From: Pseudomonadota bacterium
GTDB taxonomy: Bacteria > Pseudomonadota > Alphaproteobacteria > Reyranellales > Reyranellaceae
NCBI GenBank assembly: GCA_018242505.1
Contig: JAFEBU010000063.1
Span: forward strand, 1 to 64,000
DNA length: 64,000 bases
Direction: 5' to 3'
Shown: piece after piece, positions 24,002-31,927 of the stretch
How the letters are laid out: each line of letters opens with the position of its first letter
Position numbering within the stretch: the first letter of the stretch is position 1
The notes under the pieces: model-generated
Told to the model about the DNA's origin: nothing
The model's input: the letters and a program-made list of their open reading frames with translations, nothing else
Database searches by the model: none
Program-made: the position numbers and the translations under genes

Positions 24002-25638
24002 TGGCGAGAACCTTCGATCCCATCGAGCTCGAGCTCCTGTGGCGCCGGCTGATCTCCATGGTCGACGAGGCGGCGGTGGCGATGGTGCGCACATCGTTCT
24101 CGACCCTGGTGCGCGAGAGCTACGACTTCTCCTGCGTCATCACCGATGCTTCGGGCCAGTCGCTGGTGCAGGCGAGCGAGAGCATCCCGAGCTTCATCGG
24201 CACGCTGCCGGAGACGGTGAAGCACTTCCTGCGCTTCTTTCCGCCCGGGAAGCTCGAGCCGGGCGATGTGCTGATCACCAACGACATCTGGCTCGGCACC
24301 GGCCATCTGCCCGACGTCACGATGGCGAAGCCGATCTTCCGCGACGGACGGCTGGTCGCCTTCAGCGCCACCACCGCGCACGCGCCCGACATCGGCGGCA
24401 AGATACGAAGCCCCGAGCCGCGTGAAGTCTTCGAGGAGGGGTTGCAAATCCCGCCGATGAAGATGATCGCGGCCGGCAAGACGGACGAGACGCTGGTCAC
24501 CATCATCCGCAAGAACGTGCGCACGCCCGACCAGACGATGGGCGATCTCTATGCCCAGATCGTGGCGCTCGACCTGATGGAAGACCGGCTGCGAGTCCTG
24601 ATGGAGAGCTACGGCCTGCCCGATCTCACCGACCTCGCGCGCGAGATCCAGGGCCGCTGCGAGACGGCGATGCGCTCCGCCATCCGCGAACTGCCCGACG
24701 GCACCTACACGAGCGAGCTCAAGACCGACGGCGTCCACGATACGCCGATTGCGCTCAGGCTTTCGCTCACCATCAAGGGCGACGAGATCGAGATGGATTT
24801 CGCCGGCACTGATCCGCAGGTCGACCGCGCGATCAACTGCGCGCTCTGCTACACCAACGCCATGGCGATGTACGGGGTCAAGGTCTGCACCAGCCCCAAC
24901 CTGCCCAACAACGAGGGCGCATGGCGGCCGATCACGCTCAAGGCGCCGCCGGGCTCGATCGTCAATCCGGTGTTCCCGGCCTCGGGTGGCTCGCGCATGC
25001 TGATCGGCCACTACGTGCCGATGCTGGTGTTCGGCTGTTTGGGTCAGATCGTGCCTGAACGCGTGATGGCGGCCTGCGGTTCGCCGATGTGGGGCATGAA
25101 CCAGTCGGGCGTTCGGGATGGCGGCAAGCCCTACGCCAACATGTTCTTCTACAACGGCGGAATGGGCGCCAACACGCAGCGCGACGGCGTGACGTGCCTG
25201 TCCTGGCCGTCGAACGTCTCCTCGACCTCGATCGAGATCAGCGAGCAGATCGCGCCGCTGCGCTTCCATCACAAGCGCCTGCGTCCCGATTCCGGCGGCG
25301 CCGGCCGCCATCGCGGCGGCCTGGGACAGGAGATCCTGATCGAAAGCCGCAGCGACACGCCGATCGCCGTCTCGTTCCTCGCCGAACGCACCGTCTTCCC
25401 GGCCTTCGGCATTGAGGGCGGCAAGGACGGCGCGCCGGGCGAGCTCAGGATCAACGGCAAGCAGACCGACCCCAAGAAGCAGTACGTATTGCAGAAGGGT
25501 GACACCGTCTCGCTCGGCACGCCCGGCGGCGGCGGGCATGGCGATCCGAAGCAGCGCCCTCGTGCCGCGCTCGCGGCGGATAGGGTGGCGGGCTATGTAA
25601 TGGATCAGACCGCGTATCTCGGAGGAACAGTCAAATGA
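24001..25638 (+). CDS. hyuB: Hydantoinase B/oxoprolinase family protein
   Basis: 545-aa HyuB subunit, the partner of HyuA. The family pattern includes the N-terminal DPIELELLWRRLISMVDEAAVAMVRTSFSTLVRE, the ITNDIWLGTGHLPDVTM block, HAPDIGGK, and the C-terminal LRPDSGGAGRHRGGLGQE. ATG 24001 is preferred over the GTG immediately before it because of the TGATG coupling to hyuA. The stop overlaps the GST start as ATGA. The complex would use ATP to open a cyclic amide such as 5-oxoproline or a hydantoin; which one is unknown. Confidence 0.92.
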   Translation: MARTFDPIELELLWRRLISMVDEAAVAMVRTSFSTLVRESYDFSCVITDASGQSLVQASESIPSFIGTLPETVKHFLRFFPPGKLEPGDVLITNDIWLGTGHLPDVTMAKPIFRDGRLVAFSATTAHAPDIGGKIRSPEPREVFEEGLQIPPMKMIAAGKTDETLVTIIRKNVRTPDQTMGDLYAQIVALDLMEDRLRVLMESYGLPDLTDLAREIQGRCETAMRSAIRELPDGTYTSELKTDGVHDTPIALRLSLTIKGDEIEMDFAGTDPQVDRAINCALCYTNAMAMYGVKVCTSPNLPNNEGAWRPITLKAPPGSIVNPVFPASGGSRMLIGHYVPMLVFGCLGQIVPERVMAACGSPMWGMNQSGVRDGGKPYANMFFYNGGMGANTQRDGVTCLSWPSNVSSTSIEISEQIAPLRFHHKRLRPDSGGAGRHRGGLGQEILIESRSDTPIAVSFLAERTVFPAFGIEGGKDGAPGELRINGKQTDPKKQYVLQKGDTVSLGTPGGGGHGDPKQRPRAALAADRVAGYVMDQTAYLGGTVK

Positions 25639-26231
25639 AACTCGCTTACTCGCCCGCCAGCCCCTATGTGCGCAAGGTTACGGCATGTGCCATCAAGCGC
25701 GGCATCAACGACAAGATCGAGCGACTGAAGATTGGCACCACCGATCCTGCGCTGCTGCAATACAATCCCCTCTCCAAGGTGCCGACGCTCGTCACCGACG
25801 ACGGCATGTGCATCTACGACAGCCCGGTGATCTGCGAGTACATCGACAGTGTCGGCACGGCCCCCAGGCTGTTCCCGGCAGCCGGACCGGCGCGCTGGAA
25901 GGCACTCACCCAAATGTCGCTGGGCGACGGCATCCTCGATGCCACCCAGCCGCGGCGGCGTGAGCTCGCCTTGCCGCAGGACGACGGGCGCAAGAGCTAT
26001 ATCGAGCTGCAGCAAGGCAAGGTGAAGCGCGCGCTCGATTTCCTGGAGAAGGAAGCGGGTTCGTTGGGCGAGCTCGCGACCGTCGGCGAGATCACGATCG
26101 GTTGCGCACTGGGCTATCTCGATTTCCGTTACGCCAACGAGCCCTGGCGGCCAGGCCATCCGAAGCTGGAAGCCTGGTATGCAAAGGTGGTGAAGCTGCC
26201 ACCGCTCGCGGAGACCATGCCGGTGGCCTGA
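25635..26231 (+). CDS. Glutathione S-transferase family protein
   Basis: 198-aa GST-fold protein. The N-terminal thioredoxin-like domain begins KLAYSPASPYVRKV, where a Ser near residue 10 occupies the catalytic position, followed by the cis-Pro block NPLSKVPTLVTDDG and the glutathione-contacting DSPVICEYID near residues 62-71. The all-helical C-terminal domain has TVGEITIGCALGYLDFR. It overlaps hyuB by 4 nt (ATGA), so it is the last gene of the receptor-hyuA-hyuB-GST unit. Since 5-oxoproline arises in glutathione turnover, a GST beside an oxoprolinase-like pair is suggestive, but the specific reaction is unknown. Confidence 0.9.
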   Translation: MKLAYSPASPYVRKVTACAIKRGINDKIERLKIGTTDPALLQYNPLSKVPTLVTDDGMCIYDSPVICEYIDSVGTAPRLFPAAGPARWKALTQMSLGDGILDATQPRRRELALPQDDGRKSYIELQQGKVKRALDFLEKEAGSLGELATVGEITIGCALGYLDFRYANEPWRPGHPKLEAWYAKVVKLPPLAETMPVA

Positions 26232-26310
26232 TCCCGAGCGACGGGCTGGCGGTCGGGGAGGGCTTTGTCCTAGGATCGGGCAGGATTTCGCCTCGGCATA
26301 GGAGCTGCCT

Positions 26311-26619
26311 ATGAGCGACGACGTCGTCCTGAAGCCTGACACGATCGCCAAGCCCAAGATCCAGCAGCCGCGCCTCTACAAGGTGATCCTGCTGAACGAC
26401 GACTACACGCCGCGCGAGTTCGTGGTGCAGGTCCTGAAGGCCGTCTTCCGCACCAGCGAGGACCAGGGCTATCGCATCATGATGACCGCGCACCAGAGGG
26501 GCGCCTGCGTGGTCGCCACCTTCACGCGTGACGTCGCCGAGAGCAAGGCGACGGAGGCCACCGACATGGGCCGCAGCAAGGGCTATCCGCTGGCCTTCTC
26601 GACCGAGCCGGAGGAGTGA
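26311..26619 (+). CDS. clpS: ATP-dependent Clp protease adaptor ClpS
   Basis: 102-aa adaptor that delivers N-degron substrates with bulky N-terminal residues to ClpAP. After a flexible N-terminal extension of about 20 residues comes the core, LYKVILLNDDYTPREFVV (22-39), holding the Asn-Asp and Thr residues that form the N-degron pocket. MMTAHQRGACVV and the C-terminal KGYPLAFSTEPEE complete the fold. AGGAG 7-8 nt before the ATG supports this start. No clpA gene adjoins within the window. Cytoplasmic. Confidence 0.95.
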   Translation: MSDDVVLKPDTIAKPKIQQPRLYKVILLNDDYTPREFVVQVLKAVFRTSEDQGYRIMMTAHQRGACVVATFTRDVAESKATEATDMGRSKGYPLAFSTEPEE

Positions 26620-26838
26620 CCCTTTCTCTGACCTCCCCGCGGTTCAGACCAAAGGGAGGTGCCCGTGGAGCGGGCGGATGGATCATGAGCACGCGAATGA
26701 GTGTGTGATTTCCGACCCCTTCGTCGCCTCAGCCGTCTCCGTCGCCTCAGCCTTTGTCGCCTCAGCTGCTTTCGCCGCCGGGGGCGGCGAAACGGCGGGA
26801 CGGCGTCACCTGCCCTGCTCGCGCAGGGGAGGGCCTGA
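26620..26838. other. Intergenic region between convergent clpS and aminotransferase genes
   Basis: About 220 bases with no supported gene. It contains three near-copies of GTCGCCTCAGC (from 26723, 26741 and 26756) and a GC hairpin CCCTGC-TCGC-GCAGGG (26813-26828) without a T-tract, which may weakly terminate either transcript. Confidence 0.4.
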
Positions 26839-28041
26839 TCAGCGCAAATCGGTGCAGAATTCCTGGATGCGCTTGCAGCCCTCGCGCAGGCTGTCGATGT
26901 CGGTCGCGTAGGAGATGCGGAAGTAGGGACTCATGCCATAGGCGGCGCCCTGTACCGTCGCGACCTGACGCTCCTCAAGCAGCGCCGTCACGAAATCGGT
27001 GTCGGTCTCGATCTTGCGGCCGGCCTTGGTGGTCTTGCCGATGCAGCCCGCAATGTTGGGGAACACATAGAACGCGCCTTCGGGTTTGTGGCAGGTGATG
27101 CCGGGGGCCTCGCGCAGCCAACCCACGACGAGGTCGCGCCGGTTCTGGTAGTCGGCGACGCGCTCCTTGATCAGGTCCTGCGGCCCGTCGAGCGCTGCGA
27201 CAACGGCGGCCTGGCCGACGGTCGAGACACCAGCGGTGGCCTGGCCCTGCATGTTCGTCATCGCAGCGATCATCGCTTTCGGGCCGCCGGCATAGCCGAC
27301 GCGCCAGCCGGTCATCGCATAGGCCTTCGAGGCGCCGTTCACCGTGAGCGTACGGTCCTTGAGCTTCGGCTCGACCTCGGCGATCGAGCAGAACTCCTTC
27401 CCGTCGTAGGTGAGATGCTCGTAGATCTCGTCGGCCATGATGAGCACATGCGGGTGCTTCAGGAGCACGTCCGCAAGCTCGCGCATCCCGGCGCGCGTGC
27501 AGATCGCGCCGGTCGGATTGTTGGGGAAGTTCAACACCACCCACTTGGTGCGCGGCGTGATCGCGGAGTCGAGATCGGCGGCGCGCAGCCGGAACTGGTT
27601 GTTCTCGGGGCAGGAAACGGGGATCGGCACGCCGCCCGCGAGCCTCACCTGGTCGGCGTAGCTGATCCAGCCGGGCGAGGGGATGATCACCTCGTCGCCC
27701 GGGTTCACGCTCGCCATCGTGGCCCCGTACATGATCTGCTTGCTGCCGTTGGCGACCATGATCTCGTCGAGCGCGTAGTCGAGCCCGTTCTCGCGCTTGA
27801 ACTTGCGCTGCACGGCCTCTTTCAGCGCGCGCGTGCCATCCTGCGCCGGATACTTGGTGTCGCCGGCAAGGGCGGCCTTGTAGGCCGCTTCAATGGCGTG
27901 CTTCGGCGTCGGGAAGTCGGGCTCGCCCGACGAGAGCCCCACGATCTTGACGCCCTGGGCACGCATCTCGCGCACCTTTCGGGTCATGGCGGCGGATGCG
28001 GAAACCTTGACGCTCTTCAGACGCTCGGCGGGCTCGAACAT
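26839..28041 (-). CDS. aatA: Aspartate aminotransferase (class I/II, PLP-dependent)
   Basis: 400-aa fold-type I aminotransferase of the alpha/thermophilic AspAT (subgroup Ib) kind common in alphaproteobacteria. It would interconvert aspartate + 2-oxoglutarate with oxaloacetate + glutamate; many also accept aromatic residues or prephenate. Key segments are GLSSGEPDFPTPKHA (37-51), NFPNNPTGAICTRAG with the cofactor-contacting Asn, DEIYEHLTYDG, the PLP-lysine block NGASKAYAMTGWRVGY and the C-terminal FRISYATD with the carboxylate-binding Arg. Length is normal. Cytoplasmic, monocistronic as far as visible. Confidence 0.92.
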   Translation of the reverse strand: MFEPAERLKSVKVSASAAMTRKVREMRAQGVKIVGLSSGEPDFPTPKHAIEAAYKAALAGDTKYPAQDGTRALKEAVQRKFKRENGLDYALDEIMVANGSKQIMYGATMASVNPGDEVIIPSPGWISYADQVRLAGGVPIPVSCPENNQFRLRAADLDSAITPRTKWVVLNFPNNPTGAICTRAGMRELADVLLKHPHVLIMADEIYEHLTYDGKEFCSIAEVEPKLKDRTLTVNGASKAYAMTGWRVGYAGGPKAMIAAMTNMQGQATAGVSTVGQAAVVAALDGPQDLIKERVADYQNRRDLVVGWLREAPGITCHKPEGAFYVFPNIAGCIGKTTKAGRKIETDTDFVTALLEERQVATVQGAAYGMSPYFRISYATDIDSLREGCKRIQEFCTDLR

Positions 28042-28080
28042 GGGTCCTTCCGGATAGGGCGGCGGACAATAGAGGAAGGG

Positions 28081-28506
28081 TCAGCCCGACACCAAGCCCG
28101 CAGCCGCGATACCCGCTATGCAAACCGCTTCGTCCTCGTCGCCCGTTCCGCCGCTGGCGCCCGCCGCCCCCAGGATGTTGCCGTCCTTGTCCTTGATCAG
28201 CACCGCGCCGGTCTGCGGCAGGAACCTGCCCTGCGCAGTGGCGGAGAGGGCGCCGTAAAAGTGCGGATTCTCCTTGGCGCGCTGCAGCAGCGTGCGGCTC
28301 GACGCGCCCATCCCGACGGCCGCCCAGGCCTTGCCGGTGGCCACATCGTTGCGGAACATGCTGGCGTTGTCCTCGCGCTGCAGCGACTTCACGTGGCCGG
28401 CCTCGTCGAGCACCGCGACCGCGAGCGGCTTCACCTTCATCTTCCGCGCCTCGGCGAAGGCCGCTTCGATGATTCTGTTGGCTTGGGCGAGTGTGAGCTT
28501 GGTCAT
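28081..28506 (-). CDS. GlcG/HbpS-like protein (DUF336)
   Basis: 141-aa protein of the GlcG/HbpS heme-binding-like family. It opens LTLAQANRIIEAAFAEARK, has LAVAVLDEAGHVKSLQRED and FRNDVATGKAWAAVGMG, and ends GGTGDEDEAVCIAGIAAAGL, all typical. ATG 28506 starts the conserved part; an upstream in-frame ATG adds nine unconserved residues. In E. coli the family member GlcG is encoded with glycolate oxidase genes; here glcDEF lie about 2 kb away on the other strand. Function is not established: some members bind heme, others act in aromatic or glycolate metabolism. Confidence 0.82.
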   Translation of the reverse strand: MTKLTLAQANRIIEAAFAEARKMKVKPLAVAVLDEAGHVKSLQREDNASMFRNDVATGKAWAAVGMGASSRTLLQRAKENPHFYGALSATAQGRFLPQTGAVLIKDKDGNILGAAGASGGTGDEDEAVCIAGIAAAGLVSG

Positions 28507-28590
28507 CGGATTCCTCTTATGAAAACCCTGCACTTTGGGCGGTCTCTATAGCGGACCGGAACCCATATTTGTACATGCGCGTTGCCTTGC

Positions 28591-29460
28591 ATGGCGTCTG
28601 ACGTCCGCGTCGGCATCTCGGGCTGGACCTACAAGCCTTGGCGAGGCGCATTCTATCCGCCGGGCCTGCCTCAAAACCGCGAACTGGCTTATGCGGCGTC
28701 GATCTTTCGCAGCATCGAGATCAACGGCACGTTCTATTCCATGCAGCGTCCCGACAGCTTTGCGCAATGGGCCGATGACACACCCGACGATTTCGTCTTT
28801 GCGGTGAAGGGGTCGCGCTATCTCACGCACATGTTGAAGTTGCGCGAGGTCGAGGCGCCGCTCGGCAACTTCTTTGCCTCGGGTGTGCTTCGGCTCGGTC
28901 CCAAGCTCGGTCCGATCCTGTGGCAGTTTCCGCCCAGCTTTCCTTTCGATGCCGAGAAGCTCGAAGCCTTCTTCGCGCTTTTGCCGCGGGATACCGACGA
29001 GGCGGTGGAATGCGGGCGTCGCCACGACAATCGCCTGAAGGCGCGGGCGTGGCTGCGCAATGACCGGCGACGGCCGATCCGTCACGCCATGGAGATCCGC
29101 CACGAAAGCTTCCGGGATCCGGCTTTCATCGAGCTTCTACGCAAGCATGGCGTCGCGCTGGTCTGTGCCGACACGGTCGAGTGGCCGCTTCTGATGGATG
29201 TCACCTCGGACTTCGTCTATGTCCGTCTGCACGGCTCGACCGAGCTCTACAGGAGCGCCTACAGTCGGCCAGCCCTCAAGCGCTGGGCGGCTCGGATCGC
29301 GGCATGGCGAGACGGCCGGCCCATGACGGATGGCCATTTCATCGACGCCAGACCGCCGAGGCGGCGGCCGCGCGATGTCTTCGTCTACTTCGACAATACC
29401 GACAAGCTGCAGGCGCCAAAGGATGCGCTCTCGCTGATGCGCCTGCTGGGGCAGGCCTGA
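28591..29460 (+). CDS. DUF72 family protein (YecE-like)
   Basis: 289-aa TIM-barrel-like protein of the DUF72/YecE family. Hallmarks are VRVGISGWTYKPWRGAFYPPGLPQ at the N-terminus, FRSIEINGTFYSMQRPDSFAQWA, FAVKGSRYLTHM, GPILWQFPPSF, and a C-terminal VYVRLHGSTELYRSAYS plus VYFDNTD. Function unknown; structural relatives resemble xylose-isomerase-like barrels. ATG 28591 is used since the preceding TTG adds only three residues. The stop is one base before the udgX start, so they are coupled, and a nucleic-acid-related role by association is possible but unproven. Confidence 0.85.
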   Translation: MASDVRVGISGWTYKPWRGAFYPPGLPQNRELAYAASIFRSIEINGTFYSMQRPDSFAQWADDTPDDFVFAVKGSRYLTHMLKLREVEAPLGNFFASGVLRLGPKLGPILWQFPPSFPFDAEKLEAFFALLPRDTDEAVECGRRHDNRLKARAWLRNDRRRPIRHAMEIRHESFRDPAFIELLRKHGVALVCADTVEWPLLMDVTSDFVYVRLHGSTELYRSAYSRPALKRWAARIAAWRDGRPMTDGHFIDARPPRRRPRDVFVYFDNTDKLQAPKDALSLMRLLGQA

Positions 29461-29461
29461 C

Positions 29462-30076
29462 ATGGCCGGCCAAAAGGCGTTGGCGGCCAAGCTTGCGAAG
29501 GTGGCGGAGGAGGCGAAAGGCTGCACGCGTTGCTCGCTCTACCGCAATGCCACGCAGACCGTGTTCGGCGAAGGACCGGTCGGCGCCAAGCTCATGCTGG
29601 TCGGAGAGCAGCCGGGCGACCAGGAAGATATTGCAGGCCATCCGTTCGTCGGCCCGGCAGGCAAGCTGCTCGATCGCGCGCTGGCCGATGCCGGGATCGA
29701 CCGGACGCAAGTCTATGTCACCAACGCGGTGAAGCACTTCAAGAACGAACCGCGCGGCAAGAAGCGGCTGCACAAGAAGCCCAACCGCTACGAAGTCGAG
29801 GTGTGCAAGGTCTGGCTCGCCCAGGAAGTCTCGTTGGTGAAGCCTGCCCTCGTGCTGGCAATGGGTGTGACGGCGGCCGAGGCTCTGGCCGGGCGGCACG
29901 TGACACTTGCCCGTGAAAGGGGAAAGGAACTGGATTTTGGCGAAAGCCAGCCCGGCATGGTGACGGTCCATCCGTCGTCGATCCTGCGCGTCCCGGATCG
30001 TACCGCACGGCACGAGGCTTACGCGGAGCTGGTGAAAGACCTGAAATCGGCGCTGAAAGTGCTCCAAGCGGCTTGA
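29462..30076 (+). CDS. udgX: UdgX-type uracil-DNA glycosylase family protein
   Basis: 204-aa Fe-S uracil-DNA glycosylase-superfamily protein. Cys21 and Cys24 (CTRC) and Cys115 fit the cluster ligands of family 4-like enzymes. Motif A is GEQPGDQED (48-56), VTNAVKHFK follows (86-94), and the C-terminal motif is VHPSSILR. The insert GKKRLHKKPNR (99-109) corresponds to the R-loop (KRRIH) that defines UdgX, in which the His (H104 here) links covalently to DNA after uracil removal. The loop has Lys for Arg and Leu for Ile. It is one base after the DUF72 stop. Predicted role is capture of uracil-containing DNA; classic family 4 UDG is the less likely alternative. Confidence 0.88.
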   Translation: MAGQKALAAKLAKVAEEAKGCTRCSLYRNATQTVFGEGPVGAKLMLVGEQPGDQEDIAGHPFVGPAGKLLDRALADAGIDRTQVYVTNAVKHFKNEPRGKKRLHKKPNRYEVEVCKVWLAQEVSLVKPALVLAMGVTAAEALAGRHVTLARERGKELDFGESQPGMVTVHPSSILRVPDRTARHEAYAELVKDLKSALKVLQAA

Positions 30077-30116
30077 ATCATTGACGAATTTACCCTGGAG
30101 CCTGACCAGAACGGGG

Positions 30117-30145
30117 TTGACGGAAGGACAATCCGTCCCTATTTT
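30117..30145 (+). promoter_or_regulatory. Candidate sigma70-type promoter for rpmJ
   Basis: -35 TTGACG (30117-30122), exactly 17 nt spacer, -10 TATTTT (30140-30145). It matches consensus at 5/6 and 4/6 positions. It predicts a start near 30152, between the udgX stop and the hairpin at 30166. Confidence 0.5.
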
Positions 30146-30165
30146 CCGCCCGCTTTTGGAATTCA

Positions 30166-30188
30166 CCCCGGCGCCGCCGGGGCTTTTT
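30166..30188 (+). terminator. Terminator-like hairpin in the rpmJ leader
   Basis: Perfect 7-bp stem CCCCGGC (30166-30172) / GCCGGGG (30176-30182) with a 3-nt loop, then C and five T (30184-30188). It ends 13 nt before the rpmJ ATG, so it can terminate udgX transcription, but it must also be crossed by any transcript from the predicted promoter at 30117-30145. It could therefore act as an attenuator. Confidence 0.75.
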
Positions 30189-30201
30189 GTTGAGAAGAGC
30201 C

Positions 30202-30327
30202 ATGAAGATCCGTCACTCGCTCAAGTCCGTGAAGGCCCGCCACAAGAACTGCCGCATCGTGCGTCGCAAGGGCCGCGTCTACGTGATCAACAAGACCAAC
30301 CCCCGCTTCAAGGCGCGCCAAGGCTAG
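30202..30327 (+). CDS. rpmJ: 50S ribosomal protein bL36
   Basis: 41-aa basic ribosomal protein of the large subunit. The sequence reads MKIRHSLKSVKARHKNCRIV and continues with RRKGRVYVINKTNPRFKARQG, the standard bL36 pattern. It has a single Cys (C17) and lacks the four-residue zinc ribbon, so it is the zinc-independent form usual in alphaproteobacteria. The Shine-Dalgarno GAGAAGAG (30192-30199) lies just before the ATG. It stands alone between two hairpins with T-tracts, away from other ribosomal genes, as is usual for this form. Confidence 0.97.
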   Translation: MKIRHSLKSVKARHKNCRIVRRKGRVYVINKTNPRFKARQG

Positions 30328-30372
30328 CCTGAAAGGGCGGGCGGCCGATTCCGGCGTCCAAAACGAAAAGAG

Positions 30373-30406
30373 AGCGGCGGAGGCTTTGGCTTCCGCCGCT
30401 TTTTTA
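30373..30406 (+). terminator. Rho-independent terminator after rpmJ
   Basis: 9-bp perfect stem AGCGGCGGA (30373-30381) / TCCGCCGCT (30392-30400), 10-nt loop, then a run of T to 30405. It closes the rpmJ transcript and lies only about 20 nt before the glcD start codon. Confidence 0.9.
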
Positions 30407-30426
30407 TTTGGCGTAAGGAATCGGCC

Positions 30427-31914
30427 ATGCAGATGCCGTTGCTCGATCCCGATATCCTGCGCCGCCGTGGCGAGATCGTGGCGGCGTTGCGTGCGATCGT
30501 TCCCGGCGAGGGCGTGATCGACGATCTCGACAGCATGCGTCCCTACGAGTGCGATGCGCTGTCGGCCTATCGCCAGATGCCGCTGGTGGTCGTCCTGCCG
30601 GACACGGTCGCGCAGGTGTCGGCCATCCTGCGCTATTGCCAGGATCGGAAGGTGAAGGTCGTCCCGCGCGGCGCGGGAACATCGTTGTCCGGCGGTTCGA
30701 TGCCGGTGGGCGACGCGATCCTGCTGGGCATGGGCAAGTTCAACCGCGTGCTCGAGATCGACTACGCCAACCGCTGCGTGCGCGTGCAGCCGGGCGTCAC
30801 CAACCTCGGCGTCACCAAGGCGGTGGAGCACGAGGGCTTCTACTATGCGCCCGATCCCAGCTCGCAGATCGCCTGCTCGATCGGCGGCAACGTGGCGGAG
30901 AATTCCGGCGGCGTGCATTGCCTGAAGTACGGGCTCACCACCAACAATCTTCTGGGCATCGAGATGGTGCTCATGAACGGCGAGGTGGTGCGGCTGGGCG
31001 GCAAGCATCTCGACGCCGGCGGCTACGATCTCCTGGGGCTGATGACCGGCTCCGAAGGTCTGCTGGGTGTCGTCACCGAAGTCACCGTCCGGATCCTGCG
31101 CAAGCCGAGCACCGCGCGCGCCGTCCTGATCGGCTTCCCGACCGAGGCGGGAGCGGCGGATTGCGTTGCGGCCGTCATCGCCTCCGGCATCATCCCCGGC
31201 GGCATGGAGATGATGGACAGGGATGCCATCCAGTGTGCCGAGAACTACGTCGGCGCAGGCTATCCGCTCGATGCTGAGGGCCTGTTGATCGTCGAGCTCG
31301 ACGGGCCGGCGGTCGAGGTCGATCACCTTGTGGCGCGGGTCGAGGAGATCGCCAAGGAGCGCGGCGCCACCACCTGCCGCGTGAGCCGCGACGAGCAGGA
31401 GCGAGCGCTGTTCTGGGCTGGCCGCAAGGCGGCCTTCCCGGCGGTGGGCCAGATCACGCCGGACTATATGTGCCTCGACGGCTCGGTGCCGCGCGGGCGG
31501 CTGGTCGAGGTGCTGGCCGAGATGCGCGAGATGTCGAAGACGCATCGCCTGCGCGTGGTCAACGTGTTCCACGCCGGCGACGGCAACCTGCACCCGCTGA
31601 TCCTGTTCGATGCCAACGATCCCGAGGAGTTGCGCCGCGCCGAGGAGTTCGGCGCCGACATCCTGCGGCTTTGCGTGCGCGTGGGCGGCGTGCTGACCGG
31701 CGAACACGGCGTCGGCATCGAGAAGCGCGACCTGATGGGCGAGCAGTTCACCGAGATCGACCTCGACCAGCAGATGCGGGTGAAGTGCGCCTTCGATCCG
31801 GACCATCTGCTCAATCCCGGCAAGGTCTTCCCGAAGCTGCGCCGCTGTGCAGAGCTTGGTCGCGTGGTCGTGCACCACAACAAGATGCCGTTCCCCGACA
31901 TCCCACGATTCTAG
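30427..31914 (+). CDS. glcD: Glycolate oxidase subunit GlcD (FAD-linked)
   Basis: 495-aa FAD-binding oxidase subunit oxidising glycolate (or D-lactate-type 2-hydroxyacids) to glyoxylate. The PCMH-type FAD-binding domain includes VVPRGAGTSLSGGSMP (78-93 region), and PSSQIACSIGGNVAENSGG and LTGSEGLLGVVTEVTV follow. The C-terminal FAD-oxidase domain carries VVNVFHAGDGNLHPLI and LTGEHGVGIEKRDLM with the active-site histidines. It is the first gene of glcDEF, with 13 nt to glcE. Works with GlcE and GlcF at the membrane, passing electrons to quinone. The start is ATG; no separate promoter is obvious in the short gap after the rpmJ terminator. Confidence 0.95.
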   Translation: MQMPLLDPDILRRRGEIVAALRAIVPGEGVIDDLDSMRPYECDALSAYRQMPLVVVLPDTVAQVSAILRYCQDRKVKVVPRGAGTSLSGGSMPVGDAILLGMGKFNRVLEIDYANRCVRVQPGVTNLGVTKAVEHEGFYYAPDPSSQIACSIGGNVAENSGGVHCLKYGLTTNNLLGIEMVLMNGEVVRLGGKHLDAGGYDLLGLMTGSEGLLGVVTEVTVRILRKPSTARAVLIGFPTEAGAADCVAAVIASGIIPGGMEMMDRDAIQCAENYVGAGYPLDAEGLLIVELDGPAVEVDHLVARVEEIAKERGATTCRVSRDEQERALFWAGRKAAFPAVGQITPDYMCLDGSVPRGRLVEVLAEMREMSKTHRLRVVNVFHAGDGNLHPLILFDANDPEELRRAEEFGADILRLCVRVGGVLTGEHGVGIEKRDLMGEQFTEIDLDQQMRVKCAFDPDHLLNPGKVFPKLRRCAELGRVVVHHNKMPFPDIPRF

Positions 31915-31927
31915 GACGTCACCGATC

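Noticed and set aside
21932..25638. Acetone or acetophenone carboxylase genes
   Set aside because: Those systems normally need a third (gamma) or more subunits; only A and B are present here, followed by a GST.
26723..26770. Possible CRISPR array
   Set aside because: Only three short units of 11-12 nt with spacers of a few bases; no cas genes and no leader.
26813..26828. Terminator between clpS and aatA
   Set aside because: The hairpin is good, but no T-tract follows on either strand, so it is not called as a terminator.
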